Assembly (NCBI GenBank): GCA_914767715.1
Contig: OU612067.1
Span: 24,404,162 to 24,468,161 of the forward strand
Length of the DNA: 64,000 nt
Reading direction: 5' to 3'
Origin: Membranipora membranacea
Lineage: Eukaryota > Bryozoa > Gymnolaemata > Cheilostomatida > Membraniporidae
Below, piece after piece: positions 11,319 through 24,800 of the stretch (position 1 is the first letter of the stretch; each line of letters starts with the position of its first letter). The notes under the pieces were generated by a model that was given only the letters and a program-made list of their open reading frames with translations, was not told where the DNA came from and searched no databases. The translations under genes and the position numbers were made by a program.

Positions 11319-12362
11319 TTATCTTTTTATGTTTCCTACAGCAGTCTCCGTTTACAAGAAAACCTTTGCGGCCATAGTGGTTTATGTGTCATTAATATAT
11401 ATTATCATTTATTCGATAAATCATTAATAAATACATCTGGACACACACATCAAATTAAAAATGTTATGATTAAAATGAATTCAAAATTCTGCTCATGAGG
11501 GTGTGGCATTTTACTAGTTGCTCTGCGTTTCATCAGGGCTGTAGGCTGTAAAATGGGTAGGGGAGGCAAATATGCTTGAAGGCACTAAGGAACACTTAGT
11601 GGGGTGCTGTAGAAAAGCATTCATGACACACAATTACAAAATGAAAGTCCTGAATCCGATGCTTCTGACATGGGTAGTTCATTCCTAAGCCCCTTATTTC
11701 AAAATCTAAGGCTTCCCTGCCCACGTACCAATTCCAATTCTGGCTAGGTCATTCAAACTTGATATTAAGGTGAATGTGACAGCACACTGGCAAGTAAATC
11801 ATATTCTGAGATGTTTGTACACATACAAGGTCAAGGTTGTTTTGTCATTGAATCACTCACCCTGTAATTTCATCATTGTAAATAGGGATATCATCCGCTT
11901 AGGAAGTGGATGTCTGGGTCACACAAATCTGCACCTAGAACATTGATTTAAGTGATAAGATTTTACGGGTCATTCATTTATTTTATTGTCAACATTTATA
12001 TGATATCAACTCAATATCTATTAAAGTCCCAAGTTTTATTTGAATGCGCAATGCGATTGCTCTCAGCCAAATGTTAGTCAGGTAGTCAGGTAAGACTTAC
12101 TGTAAACTGCAGTGAATGGTAACTAAGCAGGTGATATTCATTTCTACAAGAAACATACCAAAATAATAACTGTAGTGACCAACAGCATGACGCCCATGAT
12201 GCTGAGTTAAGTACACTTCTCACAATGACCCTGGACCTTCCCGCTTTAAATAAAGGTTACATCATTGAATAATGTCCTCGTGCGAAAAAATTTTTTATCT
12301 TTGCTCATTGCAATGGCAAAGTTATGATATGAACAGTGGTTCATTTTTGCTTCCCTAGACAA

Positions 12363-12480
12363 TTTAAGCGCTTAAACTGTTGTAGCATTTCATTATCAAC
12401 CACTTTCCCCACCCAAAAGTGGTTTATGATGAAATGCTACTACCAGCCATCCCGATAATGTTTAAACGGTCAAACTAATT
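12363..12480. mobile_element. Small hairpin element (MITE-like)
   Basis: Arms of about 25 bp (gtagcatttcattatcaacc from 12382; the partner ends gatgaaatgctac at 12440) pair with two or three mismatches around a 10-base loop. Outside these, tttaagcgcttaaac and gtttaaacgg suggest a second level of inverted ends. Confidence 0.55.
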
Positions 12481-13170
12481 TTGCAGGACACATTATCCCA
12501 AAATTGAGCATGACTAAAGTGAAAATAGCTTTCTCAGATTTACTTAATGCATCCCTTTTATCATACCACCGGCTATATATTTCTATAGTGTCACAAGAAA
12601 GCCTGTCATTGTTAACTTCGGTGGTTTGGAGCTGATCAGTGATACCTGCTCCGTTCTTGTATAACAGCAAGCAAATGAACAGGACAAATGGTTTTTTGCT
12701 TTCGCTGATCAATATTGAATTTGTTATCATCGGGGGACATACTTTATTTCAACAGCCATACTACAATCGAAATGTCAACAGTGATTTTGGAAATATGCAA
12801 GGGTCCAGGTTGATTGAGATTTAACCTGTGTACACGTGCGTGCATTTAATTGTGAAGCTATGAATTTTGTAGATTTTGCATGGCTTAATCACTTCCCATA
12901 GCCAAATATCAAGAATACTTATCAGGTTCTATGACAGTATTTTTACTTATTTGTCTGATATGAAATCATTATGTATAAACAAATTTATCCACTGTAAAAC
13001 GTACAAATATAATTTGGAGTCGTATTCCTATCACAAAATGGTAAGGCAACTCTAAGTCAAGACATGGCATATAAAATCTCAAAATAATATATGTTTTGGA
13101 AATTTTGGGAAAAACAGTGATTGGGAGTGAGAGCAATACAAGCTATCACTCCATAGAACCAAGACCAGGA

Positions 13171-16100
13171 TCATAGAGATTTGAGGATAATCTTTTCTCT
13201 GATTTGAGCTTGTCTTGAAGGGCTGTGTAAACGGCATTTCATGAAACCGCTGCTGCCATGGCTGGCCAGATATCGCTGCATAGTGGGAGAGTAGAAACTG
13301 TTGAGAGTCTCTTTAGAGAGTTTGGGACACAAGCATACCGGCTGTGAAAACCTTACAAACTTTTTGTCTGAACTAGAAAATCTTGCTGATGAACTTAAAT
13401 CGAACTTAAGTGAGTCTTTCCTTATCGCCTGTGGTTGGAAACTACATGATTTATAAGGGCTTCTCAGTGCATCCAACTCATTCAGCTGAGCACTAACAGT
13501 ATCGATCTTCTGTTGGTGACTCATACCGTCTACAAGTTTGAGAGACGCCAAGTGTGTTTTCGGAGTTTCCATAGCAGCGACTCTACCTTCACTCCTTGTG
13601 GTGGGCGGTCGTGAAGACTTCTTAGGTTCTGGCAGATCAAATGTCTGTATGGATTTACTAAAAGAGCTTTTACTACCGATAATATTGTCACTGTTGTACA
13701 TAGCGAGTCTTTGTTTGGCAGACCTACAAGAACTCGGAACCCTCTCTGGAGGTAGAACATCCCTTTGATCTTCAACCTCCTCATCGTCATTGTGATACTC
13801 TTCATCATCAGAGGAAAGGATATCATCGCTTTCTGCTGAGTCCTCTGGTATCTCCAGTTCTTCGTCCTCGTCAACGAATTTTGGGTGATCTGTAGAGTTA
13901 GTCTCCATCTGTTCGAGGATCTGCTCTCTGTTTTCTGAAGGCACCTGATTATTGTTGTCAGCACTCTTTGAACTACCTGTTGTTTCGTCATCCTCGCTGC
14001 CTAGGGTGTAAGTGATTGGATTGTAATCCGCTATCGAATCAATGAACCCCATTCGCTTCAGGAACTTGGGCTCTGAGAATTTTGCGGCTAAGTTTTCATA
14101 TCCAAACAGTCTATTTTTAGCACCAAGTGTTGCATAAGAGTTATTGTTCGGTCGCAAAGTATCCCATGAGGGTTGTGTAGATTTGCTTTCTAACTTATCG
14201 AAAGGCAGGGCTTTGTAGCTGTCGCGGTATTCCTTCTCGGTGATGTGTCTCGTTCGGGCCCATTGATTGTATTCATAGTCTTTGATTGTGGTAACCTCCC
14301 TCATTACATCAGTGTTTGTGTTCATACGCTGACAGTACACATCGATACGCTCTACTTTACCGTTCCTCAGCTTGACATGTGAATGACTCGGGTAGAGATT
14401 TTGTAATATGGCTCCATCTCCTAGCCTGTAAACCAAGAAGGATAAACCTTGGATAAATGATCAAACTCCACACCTTTCAAAATCACTTGATAAATTCTAT
14501 TTTCAACACCTCCACATCTCGAAACTTTGCGAGTCCATCAAGCCTCTTAGTCACAGTGCTAGTTATCTAGCAGGATGTGAATTATTTATGAAATTGAATA
14601 AGGCATTCTGGGAAAATCAGTTCCTTAGTTTTACAGGTGGATGACTCAATTAGGGCATCTGTAGTACAGATACAACACCTGGCTTGTAAACAACAACAGG
14701 CAAACTCTTGTGAATAACGAGCTTTATTGTAGTGTATACTATTTCTTCCATTTTTGCAAGGTTAGGACTTTGCAAACTCCAACAATTTCTAGCGAAAGGC
14801 AAGGCACCTTCCAGGATTGCAATAATTTATAGATTCTGAGCTACCAACTTGGCAGAATTGATTGAATAGGCAATTCTAAATTCAGTAATATTGTACATGA
14901 ACTACCTCTTATAAAGATGAAGCTATGAAAAAATTTGATGTGATGACCTAGTCGCCACATACCTGACTTTAGCGCAGCTGCCTGACTGATCCCATGTATA
15001 GCCACTTTTTGCCATCATCCTCGCATTGGCTAGTCTGTCAGCTAGAGTTGATGTGCTGCAGTCAGTGGTGGTCAATGTCCTGTCATTGTGTAGTGGTCCT
15101 GAGTACACTGATACCTAAAACAAATTATCATAATTGTAACTATAGCGCTTTGGTAATTCAAGGTCATATCGTAATTAAGGGTTGTGCTCCCTTTTATCGG
15201 CGGAGCACAACTTTGGCTCAAGAATTGCATTGTGGGGAAATACATGGTGTCATTTACACGTAGACCACAATGCTATAAATGATAATGTAACAAACTGAAC
15301 CAGAATAGAATGATTTTGATGGCATCTTTAATGATTTTGTTTTTTAAAAATCTTTAATCAAACTCGGTGAATATCAACCATAATACAAGGCAAGGAAAAA
15401 CCTGTTACTCCTTGGTTAGGGAACATGTTATCGTCATTAGGGAGAAGTCTTCACCAAGCTATGACATAAAATATACATATATGGATCCAAAGAGCGGGTA
15501 GGGCATTATCCGTTAGTGAAGCATCGATGATGTCATAATCATTCAAAAATATTTTTCAATTCTCTATAAGTATAATGGAGAACATGATCAGTGTAAGAAT
15601 TCTTTGTGCAATTAACCTTGTAAGAAGACAGTGAGAGTGAATCTGAACTTATCATATCAAGTGATTCCCAGTGCAGTACAGGGAAGGTTATGCCCACACA
15701 GTCGTGTGCTTGAATTATTTATTTCTCTTCACAAAACACATAACAGAGCTGGTATTTGGTTAACTCATTAAAATCCCTGGTGAATCGATAAAAAATAGAT
15801 TCAAAGCACAGTGATTTGAGGAAAAGTTGTAAGGGGGAAAATTTTTCAATTTTAAAGTGAGCCATCTACTACAAATCCATTTTCAACAATTTCCAATTTT
15901 GCTGGTATCTCTTCACAGATTGGTCCCTTGATTGGTCGCAAATACCATGAGCGCAGCCAATCAATCATCAATATCTATCATCCGATAATAATATCACGTT
16001 AATTATTTTATCGTTAGTAGCTTGCAGTACCAGGCAAGCATCCAGTGACCACCAATCTTATCTTTTTATGGATCATTAAATGTGTCAATTTTAGCCTGAG

Positions 16101-19100
16101 AACAAGGATTTGTACCTTGCTAACCACGGTGTGCACTCATCAAGGCCGATTAGCTCAGTTGGTTAGAGCGTCGTGCTAATAACGCGAATGTCATGGGTTC
16201 GAGCCCCATATTGGCCATGAATTTTGTTGTTCTGGTTTATAAAATGTTATGAGCCTGTTCTCCCTCCCTAGAGAGTTTAGTGACTAGGCAATGAGGAGGG
16301 CTGGTCATCTAGTGTGTATTAGGTTACATCAAAGGTTACATCAGGCACTCACATTTGAAGCCAGTTAGCTGGTTGAATATATTATTTAATCTCATGTCTG
16401 GGTCAGGTAAGACAGCACCATCAGATATCACTGACAAACATCAGCCAATTTTCAAACAGCAATCACTCCTGTTTGTGCAAGTCGGTGCTATAGTGTCGGC
16501 AGTCAAGGCCACAGAGGCACTTCACCGACAGACTCACACAAACTGCAGTAGTACTGTGAAAGTGAGCGATGAAATGAAGATATATCAGATGAATTTCCTA
16601 TGTAAGGCAGAACACACGATGCATCAATTGTCCTCCCCTGTACATATTCCTACCTGGTTTGGTTCATTGAGAGCATCTGCCGCTCTGTTCTGTTCGTTCA
16701 GCTCATCCAATTCTGATGGTTTCATGTTGAGTCTGCCTCTAAAAAAGGAAAGTGAAAGTTTTACGAACCCTTAGAAGCGCTGCGGACTTGGCTGCGGACT
16801 TGACGCGGCTGCGGACTTGGCTGCGGACTGCGCTGCGGACTTTAGTATAAACAAAAAAACACAAGCAGGCAGAATTATTATGCTATGGTAGACTGGGACA
16901 CGAAATAACCAAATTTGTCTCAGCATGCATGAAACCTGTAGACTTTTCATCTTCCTTCTCAGGGCTTACATCAGAGCTATAATTGATGTTAAATGATCTT
17001 TTCTAAGCAATATTTAAATGAGTTCATAGAAGGCCATTTTTGACCACAGCAAAGTTTTCACCTCAATTAAACTTATTGATCCACCAATATGTTATTGAAA
17101 GTATAATTGATAGTCTCTTCCAATAAAGTGTAGAAATACTGCTAACCGATTTTCTTGACTGTACCCAGGTCTTGTTATAATTTGTGCCAACTGCGGAAGT
17201 GTGTATAATTGGTGTTTTGCTCCTGACTAAAACCGTCGGGCGCCATAACAAGCTAGATATTATACGGTGGCAATTAGGATATTAAAATTGAAGCAATGAA
17301 AAAGATTTTCACAAAAGAGACTTGGCGTAAAATCTTTTTCTCGCACAAGCTATTGGCTTGCGTCATAGACCTAGAGGCATGTCGTATGATCATAAAATGG
17401 TATATGTGTTAACAGACAGACAAGATAGAGAGCAGTAGATGTTATGTACCTAATCTAACTAATGTAGCAGATCCATCTTGTTTTTGAAATTTGCACAGTC
17501 CCGGATATTCTATCTAGCTAAAAGTATGTTTGACTAAATTCACCGCCCAAGCAAACTTTAACTGACTACTTCACATCACAGTATCAACAGTGACTTAGTA
17601 TTTAGTATCTTTGGTATTGGCATTTGCACAGCCAGGTCAATTAGCTACCGTTCACACCTACTTCATACAGTCACAATGTCTGTGCTGTTAGAAAAGGGTT
17701 CAATATACTAAACTATTAGCTGAGATAATATTGACATTTTTACCTTAATCGGTTTGAGGATATTGAATGGCCCTTTGATTTCTCAACAGGCTGTTGAATG
17801 TCACGTTTAGATAAATTATTCATGCCTTTGTACTTCTGATCTTTTCCGACCAAAACATCAACAAAACTTGTTGTGAGCTTCGAAAACATTTGGCATAACA
17901 TGGTAACCCTTCAACTGGGGCTGAACAAACGCCTGATGCCACAGCCATTCTACATTCTGCATCCTAGTATGCATTCTGGCGTTCAAAGCGAATTTGATTC
18001 GATCATAATCGTTTTCAGCATTCTTAGCTCTTTCTCAGGACTAGATTGAATTTCACAACACAGTATATTCTGAACAATTTCTTGACAGTAAGACAAAACT
18101 CAAGAATTTTGGTAAATCGTAGTCATGCAGAAAACTTCGAAAAGAATGAATTGGACTTTGGAGGGTATAGTCAATGCGTCACCTTCCTACAGCGCGGTGT
18201 AACTGGCTATGATATTCGTTGATAAATAAACACAACTATCACATGTGAAGAACATTTATTTGAGGGTTATTTTTGAGTTAGAGGCTAAAACAATCTCTTT
18301 ACTATAGAGAGATAAATATCGGGTACTGATGGGACTCACAGTCCACAACCAAACAAAACCTTGTGTCCGCTAACTACATCATTTTCCATAACCATAGCTA
18401 GTGCCAGCATATCTGAGCTGTTAATATTCAAAAAGTGAGAGTATACTGGTGCCTGAATTGTATAATAGTATTCATAGAAAGATCAATACCTGTCTAATTA
18501 CAAATCACAGAGCAGAGCTGAAATCCAATACACTCGACAAACAATAGGCTGAAATCCAATTATGTCGTTTAATTTTTCACAGATTGTTTTTCAATTTCGT
18601 TGACATTAAATTCGAAATTCTAGTAAATCTAAATTGAGTAAGTAATTTTGAAAACAATTAGACAAACAACACTCGTCAGTGGTTTGACGTAAGTGATTTT
18701 CTTCTTTCAATGTTTTCCATAATTCAAGTGGGGTTAAAAGTAAAGACTGAGGGTCAGTAAATGTAGACATCATTTACAAGAAACTCCCAGCTACTAGGGC
18801 TACAAGTCGTGTGTACTTTTTGGTTAGGAGCTAAGAATCAGCGAACTTTCTAAATGTTATGGTATGTTAGAAGATGTTCAGCCTATGTCTGAATTTAAAC
18901 CAACATCTTCATCCCTCATTGACCTTGCCACAATCCCATAAATACCCCCTTCCAGTGCAAGTCACTTGTGTGTTAGTACTTACACAATTTGTGTAAATAT
19001 TTTGAACAATACGACACAGTTGATTTGAAACCCAATAAGATCACATGAAACAGGCAATAGCACAACAAAAGACAACATCAACAGAACAATAATTGAAATG

Positions 19101-19754
19101 GAAGACTGCTTTGGAGTTGAATTGGGTCAACATATCGATCCTAGAAAGCATACTAGTCAAGAAACAGTTGATAATAACTTTGATTCTTGTGACGCCATTT
19201 ACACATGCTACAGCAAACAGTTTCATATCCAATGAGTCCACAACAAAAGTAGTCTCAGCCCCCCCCCCCCCTCCAATGATACTGACCTGAGCCCCTCCTA
19301 GAAGACTCTTGTCCCCGTCCAACAGCCACCCCCTACCCTACCGTAAAACACAGTCAGCATAGCCAGTTATTGGGTCGGCTTCGAATTGAGCCTACTCCCC
19401 TCTTTTATTCTACTGATTATCTTACAATTTATACGACGCTGTTTGTTTCATTTTGAGAATCTCGTCATATTTGTTTGTTTCCTGAGCTGGGAGACTTTTA
19501 TCCAACAGAGTAGTTGCTGTACGAGTTTGTCCCCGACTATCTGTTGTCGAGTTTCTAGTAGTGTCTTTACTAGGTGAGTGAGTAGGAGTTCTGTCGACAA
19601 TAGCTGGAGTAGACTTACTGGCTAGCGTTGTCGGACTGATGCAGGGTAACGATGCCGTGCTTGCCAATTTCTGAAAGATGCCGTTTATCATCATGGGACT
19701 TGATATTAGGTCATAATCTGCCGACTGAAGACATAGCTTAGACCCTGGCAGCAT
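13171..19754 (-). CDS. Uncharacterised 606-aa protein, four coding exons
   Basis: Exons on the minus strand: 19754-19426, 16738-16654, 15114-14963 and 14425-13171. Phases agree at every junction (donors GTAAGA, GTAGGA and GTATGT; acceptors in pyrimidine-rich contexts). The ATG at 19754 follows an in-frame TAG by 18 bases and has A at -3; the stop is TGA at 13171-13173. The protein has a Ser/Thr-rich start (about residues 20-100), a middle with Tyr/Arg/Trp-containing segments (TLADRLANARMMAKSGYTWD and KLRNGKVERIDVYCQRM), an acidic stretch at about residues 373-410, and a Ser-rich C-terminus. No signal peptide or membrane segment is visible. I do not recognise the family. The composition (intrinsically disordered stretches plus short conserved-looking patches) would suit a cytoskeletal or scaffold protein, but that is inference. 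The first exon rests on splice phase alone and is less certain than the last. Confidence 0.75.
16144..16217 (+). tRNA. tRNA-Ile (AAT)
   Basis: A complete cloverleaf: acceptor GGCCGAT pairs with ATTGGCC, D arm GCTCAGTTGGTTAGAGC, anticodon loop CTAATAA (anticodon AAT, Ile), T arm with GGGTTCGAGCCCC, discriminator A. No intron, and the A and B box promoter elements are intact. It lies in an intron of the 606-aa gene, on the opposite strand. Confidence 0.95.
16777..16842. repeat. GC-rich minisatellite GCTGCGGACTT
   Basis: Five imperfect copies of an 11-13 bp unit (gctgcggacttg) next to the exon at 16654-16738. It stands out by its CpG content in an AT-rich intron. Confidence 0.8.
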
Positions 19755-21894
19755 TTTTATGCCTTGCTCCTATGGTTACTGTGTTAGTAGTCTAGCTTAT
19801 TAGGAGTAAGTGGCCAAGTCATCAAAACGAACTAAACAGATCGGATGTTTGTTGTCATGTAACTGCTTTGATTAGACACATACGAATTAGTAGTACTGAT
19901 TGATTGCCCCACGCACGACACTTTCACTACAACAATTTCAATTAAAATAAGACGCCAGAATATGAATTACCATTCCATGCCATTAATCCGAGCTGTCCTA
20001 GTTCTTAGTATGACGACAAATTCCTTTAGTGTAGTGGATTGCCAACTCGCCTCAATGGATTTGTACTATACAGTCAAGATGTGGAGCGTAGGTTAATTTG
20101 TCACTTGAACTTTAAATATTGATGCAGAGCACGTATGGTCTCCTATTCTGAATTGTTAGGGTCAGGAATATCCCTGCCTGTTGGTAACTTAATCCAATAT
20201 CATTGTCATGGATATATTGATCAAAAGATATAACTCTCCATACAAGAACAATGGGTTTGGAAGTTTAAGCTGATGCTGTATTTGCACTTGCATCACACAA
20301 ACTATTGGCCAAACCAAACCAAGCTATTGTAATTTTTTTGTTTCACACAACTTCTACAAAAAGCTCTATCAATGATTACAAGCTGTACCTACAATAGTTA
20401 TGCTGGGATGGCTTAGTATTGAAACTATACAGTAGTTATTTGATGATATTGATTAATACACAACTAATCAGATTCTTCTTTGTTCCTAAGGATCATTGGC
20501 ATTTGGCAATGCTGTAATTCACAATCATTCAAACTTTCTCCGAGAAAAAAGTCCATGACCTATAATTAAATTTGATCGGCGGTATTGTTCTTGATTATCG
20601 GTTGTACAGTTTGACGTGCTAGCATTGTGCATCCTTCCTAATTCATGTCTAATAGAAGGGATTGCTGGGTGCAATAACACTTTCTGACAGGTTTGATTGC
20701 ATTTGAATGGATAGTTGCAGTTGCTGCCCAGATGAGTGAATGACTTGAACATTTATTGGAAACAGTTTACGATTTTTCTACAAAGTAGAAGAGCGCTAAT
20801 TCTAACAAGGTGCCCATTTGTGTTTACCATTTAAAGGGTTCAAAGAGTCTGCTGAAAATCTCACACTAAACAAAACCAAACAATCTCTCACATTATGATT
20901 CACCTTTAATACATCATGGTGAATGTTGTGTCGAAATGTCCAAAAGTTGGGCAATAGGGTTCGATAACTGAAGAGTGGTTTTTTTATCAGAGTCGGTAAG
21001 CTGAAAATCAATAAGTTTCAAGGCTTTTGTAATAAATAACTTCAATTTATTAGATTATAACTGAGGAAAAGTAATCACAAAGCTGATACATGATAGCTTT
21101 TTATACTGTCAAATGTATTATCATTATTATTTAGATATATAGCAGCGTTAGAATAAAAAACATCAGGGTGAAACCTTCTCAGGCTACAAAGCGTGAGAGA
21201 TAATGAAGATCAATATCAGAGTATCATTGGGAGTTATCCTATTTCTATGTATGGGAGCACAACTTATCATGGAGTCACCAGTCTAGGTACTCAGATGGCT
21301 GTATGCGCGAGTTTGCGGCAAAACATTACCAAGTTTAATTGTGTGAGTTCACAAAACTGCACTCGCAGCCATATGAGCATTTAAACTATGAAATCTCAAT
21401 CGTTTAATTCCCTCAGCCAATAAGACAAACCTCACAACATCAAGCCGTCTCGATGGTGTGACAAGATATGAGTGAGAGTGTATGCCAACAAGATCACCTC
21501 AAAACATTTCTAATAAACACGCCAGATATGGGCAATGCGGGCAGGTGACATTATATGCCTATGTTAAATAATAAAGGTTGTGTTTTAAGACTTAGATTAT
21601 CATCTGGTCAGCATAATATAACACATAGTTCCCAGATACGATCAGAAGGCTACTTTCTCTTCACACATCCAATTATCAATAAAGAAGTCGAGTTCTAATG
21701 ATAATGTAATTAAATGACTTAATGAACCTTAATGAACACGGTATGCCTATCAAAGTTTCCTTGCAGCATGATCGTCAGTGTCGTAGCCAAAGCTAACATA
21801 CCAAATCTAATGGAGCACCACAAAATCAAAATGTAGCAGTTCTGACAAAAGCTGTGCGCTATGACTGATAAATAAATTATAAATGGTCTTTTCT
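19755..21894. other. Intergenic between two minus-strand genes
   Basis: It should hold the promoter of the 606-aa gene (right of 19754) and the 3' end of the heat-shock gene (left of 21895). I could not identify a TATA box or a canonical polyadenylation signal with confidence, and saw no other gene. Confidence 0.4.
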
Positions 21895-24800
21895 TCACAT
21901 GTGGCTGACAGGAACCACTTGGATTTTACCGACAAGGTCGTCACGAAGATGAGCCTCAATATGAAGAGTGTTGTCATCCTTGATGTAGCTTCTGACATGC
22001 CTAGGGTCGACACTCGCTGGCAAGTCGAAGGACTTTGTCATCTCGTTGTGAACTTTTCTTCCGCTGTAGGCTTCATCGTGTTTAGCGTGGATGATGACTT
22101 TTCTACCCTCAATTTTCACGCTCACCTGTAGAGAGTAAGAAGTTGTTTATCATTATAGGTTCTACAAGGTTGAATCCCTGTGCTCTATGACAGCTGTGAA
22201 GCTGAATTAAGGGTACATTATCATTCCTTTACTGAGAAACAAACATACCTCATGTAACTCATTCAGCTATCCCAAGCGTTTTAGCACTCCAGGTTTGGTA
22301 CTGGAGGAGACTTCAAACACTCAGAGAACAAAGTCTTCCACATAGCACAATTACTCTTGAGAACATTAGTGACTGCAGCTGGAAATTTTTGCCTACTTCT
22401 AAGCTTTAATGAAAATTAATGGGTAGCTAATAGATACCTGGCCTATTTGCTTTCAAAAAACGTCATCTTGAGAAAACTAGTGCTAGCTGTGATTTAGTCA
22501 TTCTCAAACAAGCTAAATTAAACTCTAGCTAATATTTATTCCTCTAGAGTATATACCTACCTCCTGTGGCATGTATCCAGCGATAGAGAGACTGTAGTTA
22601 AGGGCATCAGCGGAGTCAGGTCCTCGAGATACGACTGATGTGGCTATCGGCATCGTGTTTACGGCTTTAGCGTGCTATAATAGAGACACAGCAGGTAAAA
22701 GAAACTATCAGCAGCAGTAAACACGATGGAGTCATAGTAGAGCTTCTTTTGCCATTGTGTGTAAATATCAACCTTAAAACCTGTCGACGCAAGTGGAGTT
22801 AAATACAACTTGAGCAGTAATAAAACTCAATTTGAGGGCGCAAGTATTCCTTATCAGAAGCTGAACATGGAATTCAATTTAAGCCATGGAGTCAATGAAT
22901 GTAAGTAAAACATTGTGTGTCAAAGGTGAAACTCTAGAAACTTCACTGTAATGAAAACAATCATAATTCGAAAAAGAACAAAAATCTTTATCCGATGATG
23001 GTTCCATTTCTTTATAAGATATTTTATATCGGATGTAAGATTAGGTTACCCATGGGCGATTACCTAGTTCCAGTTTGACCCAGCTTGCCTGCATTCAGGT
23101 TTTTTTGCCTTCCGCCGATCTATGCAGGGGAAGCAATTCCGAATGCAGGCTAACTGGATCAAACTTGATCTAGGATATCAAACATGGTCTAGTGATTACC
23201 TGTTGAGTGACTTGACTGGATGATTGCAGGGTTGGTTGATGCTGCACCTGCCCGACTCCACTAGATGGTAGATAGTTAGGAGGATTAATAGGAGCTGTGA
23301 TACTCAGTATACCATCCTTAGATAGAGTAGACCTCATCAAACCAACCTGAGATAGAGAAGGAAATACTTCAAAATAAAATTTTCTTTATTAGCCAGCAGT
23401 CTTGTGCCAAATTGAGATATAATTGTAGAGAGCACCCATATATAAAATTATATGGCTAAATAGTGGCCTCTTGTGCAAAATTAAGAAAGAAAACCTTAGG
23501 TTACCAACTTACACATGTAGCGCACACTAGGGGATCAGATCAACTTTTTCATTCTCAAGTGTGAATATTGCTTGAGGGAATCAGATTAAAAATTTAAGAA
23601 TAACCTTTTGACAAATAAACAAACAATGAGACAAGCAGCGTGAAGAGGGGCCCAGTACTCTATGAGCATCAGGGGGGAAAGTAGTCTGAGCCCCCAGACT
23701 ATTGCTTGCCTCCTGATGACTTCCCGGGTAGACAAAGACATCTATGATATTACCTGTACATCAGAAGGAACATCAACTGTTCTCTTAAACTCTCGTCTGG
23801 ATGTGGAGTTTCCTGTCTTCTCCTCATGAGCAGCTATAAGAGAGAACAGAGATAAGGTGTAAAACAAAGGATGATATCAACACAGCCCGCTGGATCATCT
23901 AGAACCATATCAGCCTGAGGATTTGAGGTAACATTTTACTGCAATTTATTGGGAAGTTATGGCATGTAGAGTTTTCATACCTTAATGCAATACTCAGTCT
24001 ATCGGCAAAAACAATATACATAGCACACTGATTGATGCTTTTTCAAGCAGCAAAGATTAAGAATGCCAATAAAAATAGTATTATTTATATTATATTATAT
24101 TATATTATATTATATTATATTATATTATATTATATGGCTCATCAGGATTCAAGCAGACCAAGTTCGATCAAGCCTACTTGTAATCGGAATTACTTCCCCC
24201 GATGATAATTAGAGGGAGCAAACCAAAATGTAGACAGAGTGTATAAAACTTGATCTAGGATAGAGACTATAGGTTGTCCGGATGTTCCTAGTTTATGTAA
24301 CTAAAAAACGATATTATCAACGATGCTGCATTTATAAGTGACTAATATATAAAAAGATTTGATCTGCAGCACCATCTTTGCAGGGGCATAACCAGTCGTT
24401 CTATCAGTTTTTGTGCAGTAGTACCAATGATATATTGCTATCAGATGTCAGAAAATATCACACAAAATCAGTTCGTATAATAATTATTTTCATCGCTCAT
24501 TGAGCTTTCCTTCCAAGTCTAGTAGAGCGTTAGTTAGTGAACTCACCTGATACAGTTAGCTTTCCGCCGAGTGTAGACACGTTGATCTCCTCAGGTTTGA
24601 AATCCTTGACATCAAATCTGATAGCAAATTCCGGATTTCCTGTCGGACCCTTTTGAAAAGGAAAAACAGCACAGTTGTCTACTGATCTGAGCATGGTGTT
24701 ATTCAGGCAATATCAGAGTAAGAATGATCGGATTCAAGCACAGATTTTCTAAAGCAGTGTTGAGATGGATGTACTTATTTATACCCAAAGTCATGTGCGC

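Noticed and set aside
16355-16774. 139-aa plus-strand open frame
   Set aside because: It overlaps the opposite-strand exon 16654-16738, whose splice sites and phase fit a multi-exon gene, and shows no recognisable domain.
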